A stretch of DNA of 64,000 nucleotides, from NCBI GenBank assembly GCA_905183005.1, contig CAJJDO010000156.1:198181-262180 (forward strand), read 5' to 3'. Positions 49,072-63,800 of the stretch are shown one piece after another. A model generated the notes under the pieces. That model made no database searches. It was not told where the DNA came from and saw nothing but the letters and a program-made list of their open reading frames with translations. How positions within the stretch are numbered: position 1 is the stretch's first letter; each line of letters starts with the position of its first letter. This stretch comes from Paramecium pentaurelia. Taxonomy: Eukaryota; Ciliophora; Oligohymenophorea; Peniculida; Parameciidae. The translations under genes were made by a program, and so were the position numbers.

Positions 49072-49375
49072 CTTTTCCAATCTTTTATAATATACAAAAG
49101 CTTAATTAAATTAGTTAATGATTGATCTATCAGAAATTAAAATTATTCAAAGTTAAAGTATTTCAAATTTAACAGTTATTGAATCTATCATAATTTTACA
49201 ATAAAAGCTAAATCTCTTAAAAAAAGTATAGTTTAAAATATTTTTGGATATCAATAAATCATTAAATTGCATTTATATTATAGCTTAATTAGGCTTCAAT
49301 TGATATATTTGATAAAATTGAATGTTATCTATTTGTGAATGCAATTTAATATTATATAAATTAATTATAGTGTTG
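49072..49375. other. Divergent spacer
   Basis: About 300 nt between the starts of the hypothetical gene (-) and the RBR gene (+). AT-rich, presumably promoters for both. Nothing else seen. Confidence 0.4.
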
Positions 49376-50809
49376 ATGTCATATTTTAATTTAGAGTAAC
49401 ATGAAACTAAATCACAATCAGATTACAGTGATTAATTAGAATAGTTGGAATCAAATTAATTTCATACTATTAGAAGAAATTCTCTTCCTATAATAATAGA
49501 GGATGGCTAAAAGAAACTTAAAGAAAAATTCATCCTTACTCGAATTAATGAACTAGGATTGGATTAAAATAAGGCTTTATATATCTTAGATAATATGGAA
49601 GATGATATTATTATGTAAAATGATGAAAATGTAGTTTTACATAGAGTCATTTAGACTATTCTTTTGATGGATGTAAATTACATATTATATAAGATAGTCA
49701 TTTCCTAAGGCAATATCTAAATAGTAATAAGGACATTATTTTCAATAAATCAAATAGTTGATAGGAAAAACAATTCCCAATCTTTTTAGTTATTTAAACT
49801 ATCAAAATAATTACAAGGGAGAATAAGAAAATTTATTAAGTGTAACTTGCACTATTTGTTTAAATGAATTGAAGAACTAAAATATTAAATTAGATTGTTA
49901 TCATCAATTTTGTTTGTACTTAATGAAAATAATATTAGAGATTGCCTGAATAATTATATAGTCGATAAGATTAGTAATGGATAAGTCGAAGAGATTAATT
50001 GTCCTTAAATTCAATGTAAATTTAAATTAAATGATGATATCATGGGATCTATAATAGATTAAGAAAATATGAATAAATTAAAGAGATTTAGAAAGATCAA
50101 AATGGTTTAAAGTGATTAAAATATCATTTGGTGTCCTAGACCTGGTTGTGAAGAGATTATAAGAAAAAAAAGTTAAGAGCAAAAAATTAAATGCATATGT
50201 GGATAGTTTATTTGCAATAAATGCAATAGAAAATTTCATATAACCTAATCTTGCAAGGATTAATTAGATTAAGATTTAATGGAGACTGCTAAGAAATTTA
50301 AAATATTGAAATGTAATTAATGTAGATCGCTTATTCAAAAAAATGATGGATGTAATCATATAGTTTGTTCATAATGTAAATACCAATTTTGTTGGCTTTG
50401 CAAATAAAAATATACAATATACCATTTTAAATATTACAATATATTTGGTTGTCCTGGAATGTAATATTCTCATAGAGACCCTTATAAATATCCAAATGTA
50501 GTTAGATTTCTAAGATTTTTATTTCTTCTAATATTTGGAGGTCCCATATTTTTGATTGGATTTATAATTGGATTTATTTTATTAACTTTTATATTGCCTG
50601 CTATTTACAATTTGGACTATTTCCAATCATAAGAGTTTAAGAATTATAATTGTTGCAAGAAAACAGCTTATATTTCTTTATAATCTATTACTTGCATATT
50701 GTTATCACCATTAAGTTTTGTAATTGTTACAATTTTTTTTGTTATATTTGTCATTTTCTGGATTTGTTACATCATTGATATGCTTTACAGGCGGATATAT
50801 AATAAATGA
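49376..50809 (+). CDS. RBR-type (RING-IBR-RING) E3 ubiquitin ligase with C-terminal membrane helices
   Basis: About 453-461 aa depending on whether an optional in-frame 24-nt intron is removed; introns of 25 nt and 23 nt are required. RING1: CTICLNELKNQNIKLDCYHQFC...CLNNYI...CPQIQC. IBR: CPRPGCEEII...KCICGQFICNKCNRKFH. RING2: LKCNQCRSLIQKNDGCNHIVC..C..QFCWLC, in which the Cys of NDGCNHI is the expected ubiquitin-thioester residue. Two long hydrophobic segments follow (FLFLLIFGGPIFLIGFIIGF... and FVIVTIFFVIFVIFWICYII), as in RNF19/RNF144-type membrane RBR ligases. Expected at the ER or endomembranes with the catalytic part in the cytosol. Confidence 0.92.
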
Positions 50810-50847
50810 ATACTTTCATATAAATATTGTATTAATATTAATAACTT

Positions 50848-51742
50848 ATGCTCTTCTCTCAATAATAAGATTACAATCCTAAAGATATTTACTAACCTTC
50901 TTCAATGAGTTATGGTGCTGGAATATTCAAATCTTAGAATCAGCAACCTTATTACAATTAATAACCCAGAACTAGAGCAGAAAGAGTAATATGTAATTTT
51001 AAAATGTTAGGAGTATTTAAAAGAAGTCAATTCTTAATAAACAGTAATGCAATCAAGATGTAAACTCTTATTTAAAGTTTGAAGAATTTGACACACCTTA
51101 AAAAGAAGACATGAAAACACTATTACATAATCCAGCACCAAATACTACTTTATTTTAATAGGGTATTATTAATATAAATCTTGTAGAATAAGAAAGGTTC
51201 TTAAAGGATTTTGCTGTTGAAGATAAATAACAAAGGGAATATTAAAATAAATAAAAACAGTTATAATATGAATCAAGAAGAATAGCTAATTTAGAAAGAG
51301 AAGGTATGATTTGGCAAAGAAATGAACTTTATCAATAAAAAGTATTTGTTTTCATCATTGTAGGATGAATTAAAAAGATAATATCATTAAGAGTAATATA
51401 CATAAGGCAAAAGAAATTTAAATGGATTAGCATACAATCCTTTAACATTAGAGTATGCTTAAAATGAATAAGGTTAAGCACTAAAAAGACAAGATGACAT
51501 GACATAAGTGAGATAACTAGTAAGAGCCTAAAATTTAGATCATAGAGCTAACTGTGGTTATAATTTACTGACAGGTATACAATTCCAATTCTATATCAAT
51601 AGGAGAGAATCGTAAAGGTGTTGAAGAAATTGTGCCTGATGATCTTAAAGGCCATTATTAAAATAAAATGTAAGAAAGGGATAATCAATTAAATATAAAA
51701 CACTATGCTTTATAGTAACAATTGTTATCTAAATAATATTGA
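50848..51742 (+). CDS. Coiled-coil protein, possibly axonemal; unknown
   Basis: 261-266 aa. Introns: a 25-nt one (50986-51010), one of 19 or 34 nt near 51030-51075 (both keep the frame), then 22 nt and 28 nt. The centre is a charged helix (ERFLKDFAVEDKQQREY, ESRRIANLEREGMIWQRNEL). The C-terminal part has ANCGYNLLTGENRKGVEEIV and ends in another helix. The short 'GYNLLTG'-type motif after long helices reminds me of microtubule-inner or axonemal proteins, but I cannot assign a family. Starts 39 nt after the RBR gene; its end is 125 nt from the convergent gene B. Confidence 0.6.
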
Positions 51743-51866
51743 ATTTATTTTTATCCTAACAATATTTAGTAGTTGTCTTTTTAATGAACTAATTACTATT
51801 AATATATTAATTAATATTAATGAAATCATATAGAATATTATTAATGATATTTTATTGATCATATTC

Positions 51867-54800
51867 TCATGCTTCAAAATTATTATCTTTCTTATCCTCA
51901 ACCTCAAAGAACTTTGAGATTTATGGCTAAGCAACTGCTATAAATAGCAAATTGGCAAGTATTTTTGAAGCGTTTGAATCTGGATCGTGTAAGGCTTTAA
52001 TTGCCCAGGGATAGATAGCAAGTTTAAGAGAAATAACAAGGAATTCTACAATGATTAGATCAATAACTTAAGTTGATGCAAATTATACTGCCCACATATT
52101 TGCCTAAAATAATATTAATAATAAAAAATACTTATGTTTCTTCCATACTTGCAGAAAGCATCAAAACAATAAACCAACAAACAGCAGAGATTGCAATTGT
52201 TAATAAAATACCTAAAAATTTAAGAATTGGTGATGCTTTCATTGTAACTGTAATAATAGATAAAATAACATTAATGACTTAACCAATTCCAACTGATATA
52301 AGAGTACCATAAACAGGTCCCATATTACCTGAAAATAATGCAGATAATGCTAATACTAAAATAGTTTTAGCATATATCAAAGCAAATCTAGCTGGTCTAC
52401 TTATTATATCATCATATAACATCAATATTTATAATACTCTATGAAGAGTCTAAAGTTAATATAAAAAAATATTACCAATATTCCTTCCCAAAGTACTTTT
52501 AAAGTTAATGGTTTAAGTTTTATTTCTTAACCATGTTGATATTTTAAATCATGAATTGTATATACATTCTTTATTACTTTAGATAATTCTGTTGCTCTTC
52601 CTGATTATTTATTTGTTGTAGGATTATATAATTAATGTTATTATAATTAATCTTGAACTTATTTAAAATTTATTTTATTTCTATTTCTTTCTACTTATAA
52701 ACTTTGAATCTCTCTCTAATTTAAAATATTGGCATCCCTCTCTTCAGGAACTATTAAATTACCTTCGTCATCTTTTTTGAACTCCAAATCGCTTTAAGCC
52801 TTTAAAGTAAATAAAGCTAATTTGTTCATATCTTCTTTCCTCACTACTGGTTTATTATCTTCCTCTACATCCATTGAGTTTTCATTACTCTACTCCACAA
52901 TTATTAGATCATTTATTTGTTGTTTCAATTTTTTTATGTTTTCAGGAACGTTTTCATCAGTAAATTATAATTCCTTAGTAATTTCTTCTATAAAATCTTA
53001 ATTATCCTTTCTTAATCCAATAACCATGAGTGTAACATAAGCACCTGTAAATCCTATAGCTATATAGAAAATTGCATATTTCCAAAACTAAATTTGTAAA
53101 AAGATGTCAAAAGAATCAGCATTGAATACTGTATTTAATTTATTTGAAATAAAACTATCTAATTTTGTTATGACTGTTGTAGGATTAACAACAACACAAT
53201 CACATACATATGCTATATTACCTTTAGAATCTACATCTTTCTTTATTTTACATGTACCAGTTTCCCAAGTATCTTTTGCTTCGGAAAAGCATTCCATAGT
53301 TGAATTAGCACTATCATTTTATGGAGCTTGAAATGATAATTTAATGGTTTGACCATCAAGTGTTTTTATTTCTGTACTTTAACCACTTTCTGTCATTGTG
53401 ATATTTGGTTATATTGTACCAAAATTACTAACTATTGATTAATCACGAGTTATATTTGATGTGTTTGAAACTTCATTTGTTTAATTAACTTTAAGTTAAG
53501 TTTAAAATTTAGGATCATTTAAATTAGGACTTGTTGCAAAATTAGACATACTAACTTCATATTATTTAACAGCAACAGGATCTATTTATTATAAATTTCT
53601 TAAATAATGAACATTATTTTTATTTTAAATCCAATCAACAAATTAAAGAAGTCTTCTTTAACCTCCTGAATTTGTACTATTTGTATTAGTTGTACTATTT
53701 GTACTATTTGTGTCATTTTTATTATATGTTCCATTTAAAATAGAAAGATATTCATCATAATTTATTTCATCTTCTTCTTCTTCTAAATTTAAATTATCAT
53801 CACTACCAGTTCCTTATAAACCATTAGTTGACGTATCCTAAGAGCTGCCTCCAAAAAATCTAGGTGTTATAGATCCACTTAATATTTTGTTTATTTAAGC
53901 AGGTGTAGATTTATATGCTTACATACCCATTTATTAACCTGCATATTATCTAGGCTTTTCATTAGCTAAACTTCTTTTTAGAGTAGCTATTGCTACTAAT
54001 TTATTGATTTATTATATTTATTCTTTTAATAAATTAACATCTGCATCTGTAACATCTGCTCCTTAAAATTAATTATTTTTAATTGCATTAAATATAGTAT
54101 CAGTTACAAAACCACTATTTAATAAAGTATTATCTAATGCTTTTATTGCATCTTCAAACTTTGATGTTGATCCTCCTGATTTTGATTTTTATTTTAAAAA
54201 ATAATCTAATTCATTTATTTATCTATTTAATTATTTAACTGTTTTCTTAATTTATTATTTAATTGTATAGAAATCAACAACATCAGAATCATCCATTTCA
54301 TAATTAATACCAGTTCTACCAATAGCTGCTATAGATGATAAAAGTGATTCTTCTAAAACTTTACTTGTCATTTTACCTTAAAATGATTATAAAATATTAT
54401 AAATATCTTTAAGAATACTTTTCATTTATGCTTTTTTTTCTGGTTATAATTAATTATATAAAGTTGATAATTCTTAACTTCCAATAAATAAAGAAGGAAG
54501 AGATGATTCATCTATTGTATCACTTAATTTAAGTGCTCTTCTAATTTATAATAAAATAGATTAAAAATCTGATGTTTCTACTTTTTAATAAATACTTTTA
54601 ATTTTAACTGTTTTTGTAAGATTCTTCATTCCATTATTATTATCAAAAATACTAGCAACAAGTACTAATTCATAAGCAATACTATTATCAGGATTTATAG
54701 GAGTTGGTAATACTAATTATAATTAAGGACTTGATTATTTATCTGTTATAGACTTTTTATTTATTGTTTCTCCTATCAAATTATCATTATCCATAGTTTT

Positions 54801-57800
54801 TTGACTTGAATAAATATGAAATTGATATTATAAAGGAAGCTAAACATCATTACAATTGGTAACTGACAAAACAAATAGATCAGTTATAGATGTCCCAGTA
54901 GATGGAATTATAGTAAATTTACAATTACTGGGTGGTATATTCAATAATAAATTAACAGATGAAGTTGATGGCATATAATGATAAATATCTTTAGCAGCCA
55001 TTTTAATTTAGATTCCATTTATTGATTGATCAGTATCTTCCCAATAGTCCCAAATACGGAACTTAACTTATAAAAACTTAAATGTAAATGATGCCACAAT
55101 ATTATAATTGTATATAATTTAACAAAAATACTTTAAGGAATCAGGATCAACAGTTGTTGCTAAAGTAAAATTAAGTTCCTCATGTAATAATATTTATCTA
55201 CTATNCCTGCATATTATCTAGGCTTTTCATTAGCTAAACTTCTTTTTAGAGTAGCTATTGCTACTAATTTATTGATTTATTATATTTATTCTTTTAATAA
55301 ATTAACATCTGCATCTGTAACATCTGCTCCTTAAAATTAATTATTTTTAATTGCATTAAATATAGTATCAGTTACAAAACCACTATTTAATAAAGTATTA
55401 TCTAATGCTTTTATTGCATCTTCAAACTTTGATGTTGATCCTCCTGATTTTGATTTTTATTTTAAAAAATAATCTAATTCATTTATTTATCTATTTAATT
55501 ATTTAACTGTTTTCTTAATTTATTATTTAATTGTATAGAAATCAACAACATCAGAATCATCCATTTCATAATTAATACCAGTTCTACCAATAGCTGCTAT
55601 AGATGATAAAAGTGATTCTTCTAAAACTTTACTTGTCATTTTACCTTAAAATGATTATAAAATATTATAAATATCTTTAAGAATACTTTTCATTTATGCT
55701 TTTTTTTCTGGTTATAATTAATTATATAAAGTTGATAATTCTTAACTTCCAATAAATAAAGAAGGAAGAGATGATTCATCTATTGTATCACTTAATTTAA
55801 GTGCTCTTCTAATTTATAATAAAATAGATTAAAAATCTGATGTTTCTACTTTTTAATAAATACTTTTAATTTTAACTGTTTTTGTAAGATTCTTCATTCC
55901 ATTATTATTATCAAAAATACTAGCAACAAGTACTAATTCATAAGCAATACTATTATCAGGATTTATAGGAGTTGGTAATACTAATTATAATTAAGGACTT
56001 GATTATTTATCTGTTATAGACTTTTTATTTATTGTTTCTCCTATCAAATTATCATTATCCATAGTTTTTTGACTTGAATAAATATGAAATTGATATTATA
56101 AAGGAAGCTAAACATCATTACAATTGGTAACTGACAAAACAAATAGATCAGTTATAGATGTCCCAGTAGATGGAATTATAGTAAATTTACAATTACTGGG
56201 TGGTATATTCAATAATAAATTAACAGATGAAGTTGATGGCATATAATGATAAATATCTTTAGCAGCCATTTTAATTTAGATTCCATTTATTGATTGATCA
56301 GTATCTTCCCAATAGTCCCAAATACGGAACTTAACTTATAAAAACTTAAATGTAAATGATGCCACAATATTATAATTGTATATAATTTAACAAAAATACT
56401 TTAAGGAATCAGGATCAACAGTTGTTGCTAAAGTAAAATTAAGTTCCTCATGTAATAATATTTATCTACTATCATATCCTGATGGGTAACTTACTTAAAT
56501 ATTAGGTAAATCATTTTCAATAACCAACAAAATAATTTACGTAATTAAAATAGTTGACTTTTTAGTATTTCTCATAACAAATTATAGTGGTTAATAGGGA
56601 TCTAAGACCCTAGGTTTAAATGTCTATGTAGAATCAGTTACATTTAATTCTAAGGGTTCTTTATTTGAATCTGTGCAATTTGAACCAGTAGCCAGATTTA
56701 TACATTTCCAACTAAACGTAATATCAGGATCTTTGTTCCATGGATAATCAAGATCAGGATCCCTGCAGAACCCATTCAGTATTGCATAATCATTAAAAGA
56801 NATTTAAGCAGGTGTAGATTTATATGCTTACATACCCATTTATTAACCTGCATATTATCTAGGCTTTTCATTAGCTAAACTTCTTTTTAGAGTAGCTATT
56901 GCTACTAATTTATTGATTTATTATATTTATTCTTTTAATAAATTAACATCTGCATCTGTAACATCTGCTCCTTAAAATTAATTATTTTTAATTGCATTAA
57001 ATATAGTATCAGTTACAAAACCACTATTTAATAAAGTATTATCTAATGCTTTTATTGCATCTTCAAACTTTGATGTTGATCCTCCTGATTTTGATTTTTA
57101 TTTTAAAAAATAATCTAATTCATTTATTTATCTATTTAATTATTTAACTGTTTTCTTAATTTATTATTTAATTGTATAGAAATCAACAACATCAGAATCA
57201 TCCATTTCATAATTAATACCAGTTCTACCAATAGCTGCTATAGATGATAAAAGTGATTCTTCTAAAACTTTACTTGTCATTTTACCTTAAAATGATTATA
57301 AAATATTATAAATATCTTTAAGAATACTTTTCATTTATGCTTTTTTTTCTGGTTATAATTAATTATATAAAGTTGATAATTCTTAACTTCCAATAAATAA
57401 AGAAGGAAGAGATGATTCATCTATTGTATCACTTAATTTAAGTGCTCTTCTAATTTATAATAAAATAGATTAAAAATCTGATGTTTCTACTTTTTAATAA
57501 ATACTATTAATTTTAACTGTTTTTGTAAGATTCTTCATTCCATTATTATTATCAAAAATACTAGCAACAAGTACTAATTCATAAGCAATACTATTATCAG
57601 GATTTATAGGAGTTGGTAATACTAATTATAATTAAGGACTTGATTATTTATCTGTTATAGACTTTTTATTTATTGTTTCTCCTATCAAATTATCATTATC
57701 CATAGTTTTTTGACTTGAATAAATATGAAATTGATATTATAAAGGAAGCTAAAAATCATTACAATTGGTAACTGACAAAACAAATAGATCAGTTATAGAT

Positions 57801-60800
57801 GTTCCAGTAGATGGAGTTACTGAAAACCTACAACCTTCAGGAGGAATATTCAATAATAAGTTAACTGAAGTGCTTGAAGGCATGAAATGATAGACATCTT
57901 TAGCAGCCATTTTAATTTAGATTCCATTTATTGATTGATCAGTATCTTCCCAATAGTCCCAAATACGAAATTTAACTTATAAAAACTTAAATGTAAATGA
58001 TGCCACAATGTTATAATTGTAAACAATTTAACAAAAATACTTTAAGGAATCAGGATCAACAGTTGTTGCTAAAGTAAAATTAAGTTCCTCATGTAATAAT
58101 ATTTCTCTACTATCATATCCTGATGGGTAACTTACTTAAATATTAGGTAAATCATTTTCAATAACCAACAAAATAATTTACGTAATTAAAATAGTTGACT
58201 TTTTAGTATTTCTCATAACAAATTATAGTGGTTAATAGGGATCTAAGACCCTAGGTTTAAATGTCTATGTAGAATCAGTTACATTTAATTCTAAGGGTTC
58301 TTTATTTGAATCTGTGCAATTTGAACCAGTAGCCAGATTTATACATTTCCAACTAAACGTAATATCAGGATCTTTGTTCCATGGATAATCAAGATCAGGA
58401 TCCCTGCAGAACCCATTCAGTATTGCATAATCATTAAAAGATTAAGTTCTTGTTCCACCTTAAATGTAAGCTTACATCGGATTACTAATTATTGTTATTG
58501 TAAATTATAGCGATGTCTTGATAGGCTTATTAGTTAAAGATACTGTCACACATAAAGTGTAAGATGATCCAATAACAGCTGTATATGCTGGAATCAATAA
58601 AGTATTTAAAAATGTCATTCCATCTGTTTCTGAGATGACTGATTCTTTGAGAATACTTACTGTATCATTTGGTGTTTTTGCAACTTCAGTCCAATTTACT
58701 CTTAAAGCATCAAAAACTTCAATTACTTTATCTGAGTAACAAGATAGATGTTTTAGCTAGATTGTAAATGATAAATCTTCCCATCTTCCAAAAATAAACT
58801 ATTAATTAGAATCTAATTTAATAATTGGTGACTCATATGATGCAGTTTAGATGGATGTTTAAGCGGTATAAATTTATCCTCTGAAATTTTTAGCCTTTAA
58901 TTAAATTACATATGTTCCATATTCACTTAGAGAAAGAGCAGCAATAGTAATAGACTGATAATTTTTAGCATTCGCTTCTGCAAATAGTTATGATAGATAT
59001 TAAGCAACTGATTATATTGATGGACTCATATTAACAATAGTCCAAACTACTTCTGTAAAGGCTCTCTTTCCATCCACAATCTTATTGAGAATATTGATTT
59101 GAATATCTTAACAGATGGTGATTTAATCAATATAAGAAGAGAGTTCAAATTGAGGATTCAACTGGACTGGATTGTAAGTAAAGCTTGATAATATAAATTT
59201 AGTTAATGTATCACTACACCCAGTTTTAGTAATAAAATCTTCTTTGAAATCAATTTAAGAATCAGTAGTTATACTACTGCCTTCAGATAATTCAATTTGT
59301 AATGTATTGCCTTGAATAATTGAACATAATGGAGACTATCCTAGAGCTTAATAAGTACTAGTTTAAAATGTCATTTAACAAGCTTATGAAGAAGAAAATT
59401 TTTTGACAGATGGATATTGTACATTAAATGGAAAAGTGATATAAATAATGCTTAAATCACTTGTGAATTAAGCTGATATGACTGCGACTTGACAATTTGA
59501 ACAAAAGGGAGTGTTAAGATGACTGATAGAATTTTCAGGACAATCACATTATTTTGGTTATAAGATTCTATTTCCTTAACAAGTCATGCATTTGTCAATA
59601 TTGCATGTTGCACAGAATCCATAACAGGGTGAACAATTAATTGAAATTCCATCTTCATAATAACCATCTGGACAATTGCAAATAGGATTATTGAGTCTAT
59701 CACCTTTACAATTAAAACAAGTAGCAGTAACATCACAAGAAAGACATTAATTAGGACATGATAAACATTAGTTATCTAATTCATAATAACCAGTTTCACA
59801 TTCACAAGTAGGAGGATTGGTTCTATTTAAATTACAAGATAAACATTTATTTAAATCAGCCAAAGTACATGATCCACATTTAAATTAACAAGCAGTACAT
59901 TCTTTAGATCCAGTTTCTATATAACCAATCTTACATGAGCAATCTGAACCTTATCTACTTGTTGGACAAGAAGTACATGAAACACTGGTTTATTTACAAG
60001 AAAGACATTTAAAATTACAAGGTTGACAAATCATAGTTCCATCATCATAATATCCAACATTGCAGGGACAAGAATCTATAGACTTTGATCTCTATGTTCC
60101 AGTAGTATTACATGTAACACATTTTGTATTCTTTTCAATACATGTTAAACAACTATAATTGCATACCTAACATTGCTTATTAATATTATCATCAAAGAAT
60201 CCATCATTACAAGGACATGTGTTATTAATATTACTTTTATCAATTCTTCCAAAAGAAGTATTACATGAGGTGCAAATAGAAAAACTAGAACAAGTGTTAC
60301 ATTATGGATGACATAATTTACAAACCATATTCATTCCATCATCAAAATAACCAGATTAACAAGGACAAGTATTATCTATCAAACTATTGTCTACTCTAAA
60401 AGTTTTGTTAGTGTTGCATGATATACAATTAGTTGTTGAAATTTAGCATTCTTAACAACTTGCATGACATTTCATACAAACAGCTACACCAGTGTCTGAA
60501 AAAGATGGTTAACATTTACAAGTATTAGTAACAGCATCATACTTTCTATTTGTATTTAAAGGACAACTCAAACAATAATTAGCATTATTCTTACAAGTTT
60601 TACATCTATATGAACATTATTAACATGTTCCATTTACTCCATCATCAAAATATCCTTCTTTACAAGTACATGTTTTATTGAATGAATCATAAAGTCGATT
60701 AGAAGTCGAATCACAACTTAAACATTAATTACTCTAAACACTGCAAGTCTTACATTAATAATCACAAGGAGGACAAGTAGCTGAATCTAAAGTATCTTTA

Positions 60801-63800
60801 AAAAATCCATCTTTGCATTCACAACTTGTACCAACTAAATATCTATTCTAAACATCTTGGCAATCAGTACATTAATTTCTAGCTGTCCCAGTACAATTTT
60901 AACAATAAATTGAACATTATTAACAATCCCAAAGTAGATTTACATGATAATAATGAGTATCACAACTACACACATTATTAGACAATGTTCTATGTGAATT
61001 AACTTTGCAATCAGTGCATTTAGTTGGAGTATCTACACATTTATAACAAGTATAATCACAAGGTTAACATAATGAATTAGCACCATCATCATAATATCCA
61101 GCATCACATGGACATGTATTATCTGCCTATTGAGTTCTAAATACAGATAGAACACAAGCTTAACAGATCTTACCTGCTTAATTACATTTACTACAACTAT
61201 GATCACATTTTGCACAAATTTAATTACTTCCATCATCATAATATCCATCATTACAATAACATAGAAAATTAACATTATCCCAAGTCCTATGATGTAGAAT
61301 GTCACATTCAGTACATTTTTCAGCTAATGTATTACATTTTCCACAAGAATAGTGACATAAACTACATAAGATAACTCCTAATTCAAAATAACCTTTCTTG
61401 CATTCACAAGTATAAGAAACCAAGTCTAAGACTCTATTTGAATTCAATGGGCAACTTATACATTATGTTTTAGTAAATTAACATGTTAGACATTTGTAAT
61501 CACAAGGTTAGCAATCAAGTAATCCAAATACAGTATCTGCTGGTGGATAATATCCATCTTAGCATCTACAATTATTTTCCTTTTATCTATATCTACCCCA
61601 ACATTTACATTGATCATTTTATACTGAATTCAATATTTAAGAATAAACCTACTGACTGATTTATTAAATAACTTAACTTGTTTATGGGGCAGTTCCAAAA
61701 TCTGCAAAAACCAGATAAACTATAAATATGTTATCTTATTGTTGTATTTTATAAGTTAAGTCTTTAAGTGGAGGTGTGATAATTGTGTTGATTTGATCAA
61801 ATTTTGTATTTAAAGGTCGAATAAAACATTCATATGTATTTGGAAATATTTAAGATTCATAAGTAGTGTAGCAAATCGATTAAAATACAATTCCATAATC
61901 ACTAAAGAATGATGTTGAAACACCTAATTTTCCATTATTACTAGGAATAAGCTTATTAAAAATAATAATCTCGTCTATTCTAGTTTCAATAAGTGTCAAA
62001 GATACAGCATTATTTGTAAACTAATAAAGTTGAGATTATGCTCCAAAATATTATGGAGTAGTTTTTTAAACTTCACTTGCACTTTATTGAGGTACATCGA
62101 TATAAGTGGTAGGTTGTGAAGACGAAGTTAATTTACCTATAATTAATGCATCATATTGATAATAATTATCTGATAGAATTGGTAAGATGAAACTTTAAAT
62201 CTAATTATTTATCAAAGTATCTAATGTATTTTTATAATTTTTGAGAATAGTAACAGCATTATCAAAATTAAAGTAATTACACTTCTTTCCGTTCATATTT
62301 TACACATCATTAACCAAATTTTATGATGCATCAAATTCATTGCTCATAGATGTCTTATATCCATTTCTATATGTATCACATTATAGATCATCATTGTAAG
62401 TCAAGCACTAAAAATCAAAGCCAAAATATCCAGTCGATTTTAAGATTCCTTTATAGATATCCTATATTATTGCATTAGTATTCAAATTATTAGAACTTTT
62501 AGATACTACCATTAAATAATACAATTATCTGACTTTTTAAATATTGGCTATCTTCACTTCAGTGCTGCTTTATGATAATACAATAGAGCCATCATATTCA
62601 TTCAAATTAATGATAAATATTTAATATATTTAAAATTCAGTCCTCTTACACTAGCTTATATATGCATAGATCTCATTATATATATATTCTGATTATGAAC
62701 AAGACACAAATGTATCTGTTGAAGTTATTGAAATTGATATGTATTGAATATTATTTAATTATGCTCCTAAAATAAATTTATCATTAGCTTATGTAAAGTA
62801 TTTAGTTAATTTACCAAAGGCAGAATCTCCATTTACTAAATATCCATTAGTATAAATAATATTTTATTTGAGATTTGTGTTAATTTTATGTGAAACATCA
62901 AAAGGATATTTACTATTTATTGCATTTGTTCCTGTATTTATATAATAACCTCCTATTTATTCAGTTAATACTTCAAATGTCCCAGTAATTGATATAGGAT
63001 ACAACTTCCAATATTGATTGATAAATCGTAAAGGTGTTCTAGTAGATAATTCAATTGATAATATTAACAATTAAATGTATTATTCAAAAATGGTTTGATA
63101 TGAATTATTTATTATTGTATCATCAAAGGCCATAATTGCAAAATTAATTTATTATACATTAGCTCCACTCACAGTTATCAAAACANTTCATAAATCTACT
63201 GACTAAATGATTAAATTTTATTTTATGTAGTAGGTATCTCTCCAAAATCAGCTAAAAGCATATATATTAACATAATGTTATTTTTTTAATTTATCTTGTA
63301 TTTTAGATTTTAGAGAGGAGCAGTCAAAGTCATATCAATTGCATCAAATTCTGAATTCAAAGGTCGAAGAAAGCATTCATAAGTATTAGGGAAAATCTGT
63401 GTGTCGTATGTTGTAACACAGATAGAATTATATACTATACCGTAATTACTTAAATAGTAGGAAATAGTCTTCATCTACCCACGATTATTAGTAGCAAGCT
63501 TATTATCAATAATAATCTCATCAATATTTGTTTCAATTAAAGTTACTGATAACATATTCTTAATATATTAGTAAATTTATGATTAAGCACCAAAAAATGT
63601 AGGTGTTATCATTTAAACTTCTTGTTATCCAGCTTTTGGGGCAAATAAATATTCATTTGGTTATGCTGAAGATGTCAATCTTCCAATTTCTAAAGCATCA
63701 TATTAAAAATAGTAATCCTTCACTGTAGGCTATACAGAATTTATAATTTGACCAGTTATTATAGTATTCAAATTATTTTTATTATTTTTGAGTATAGTAA

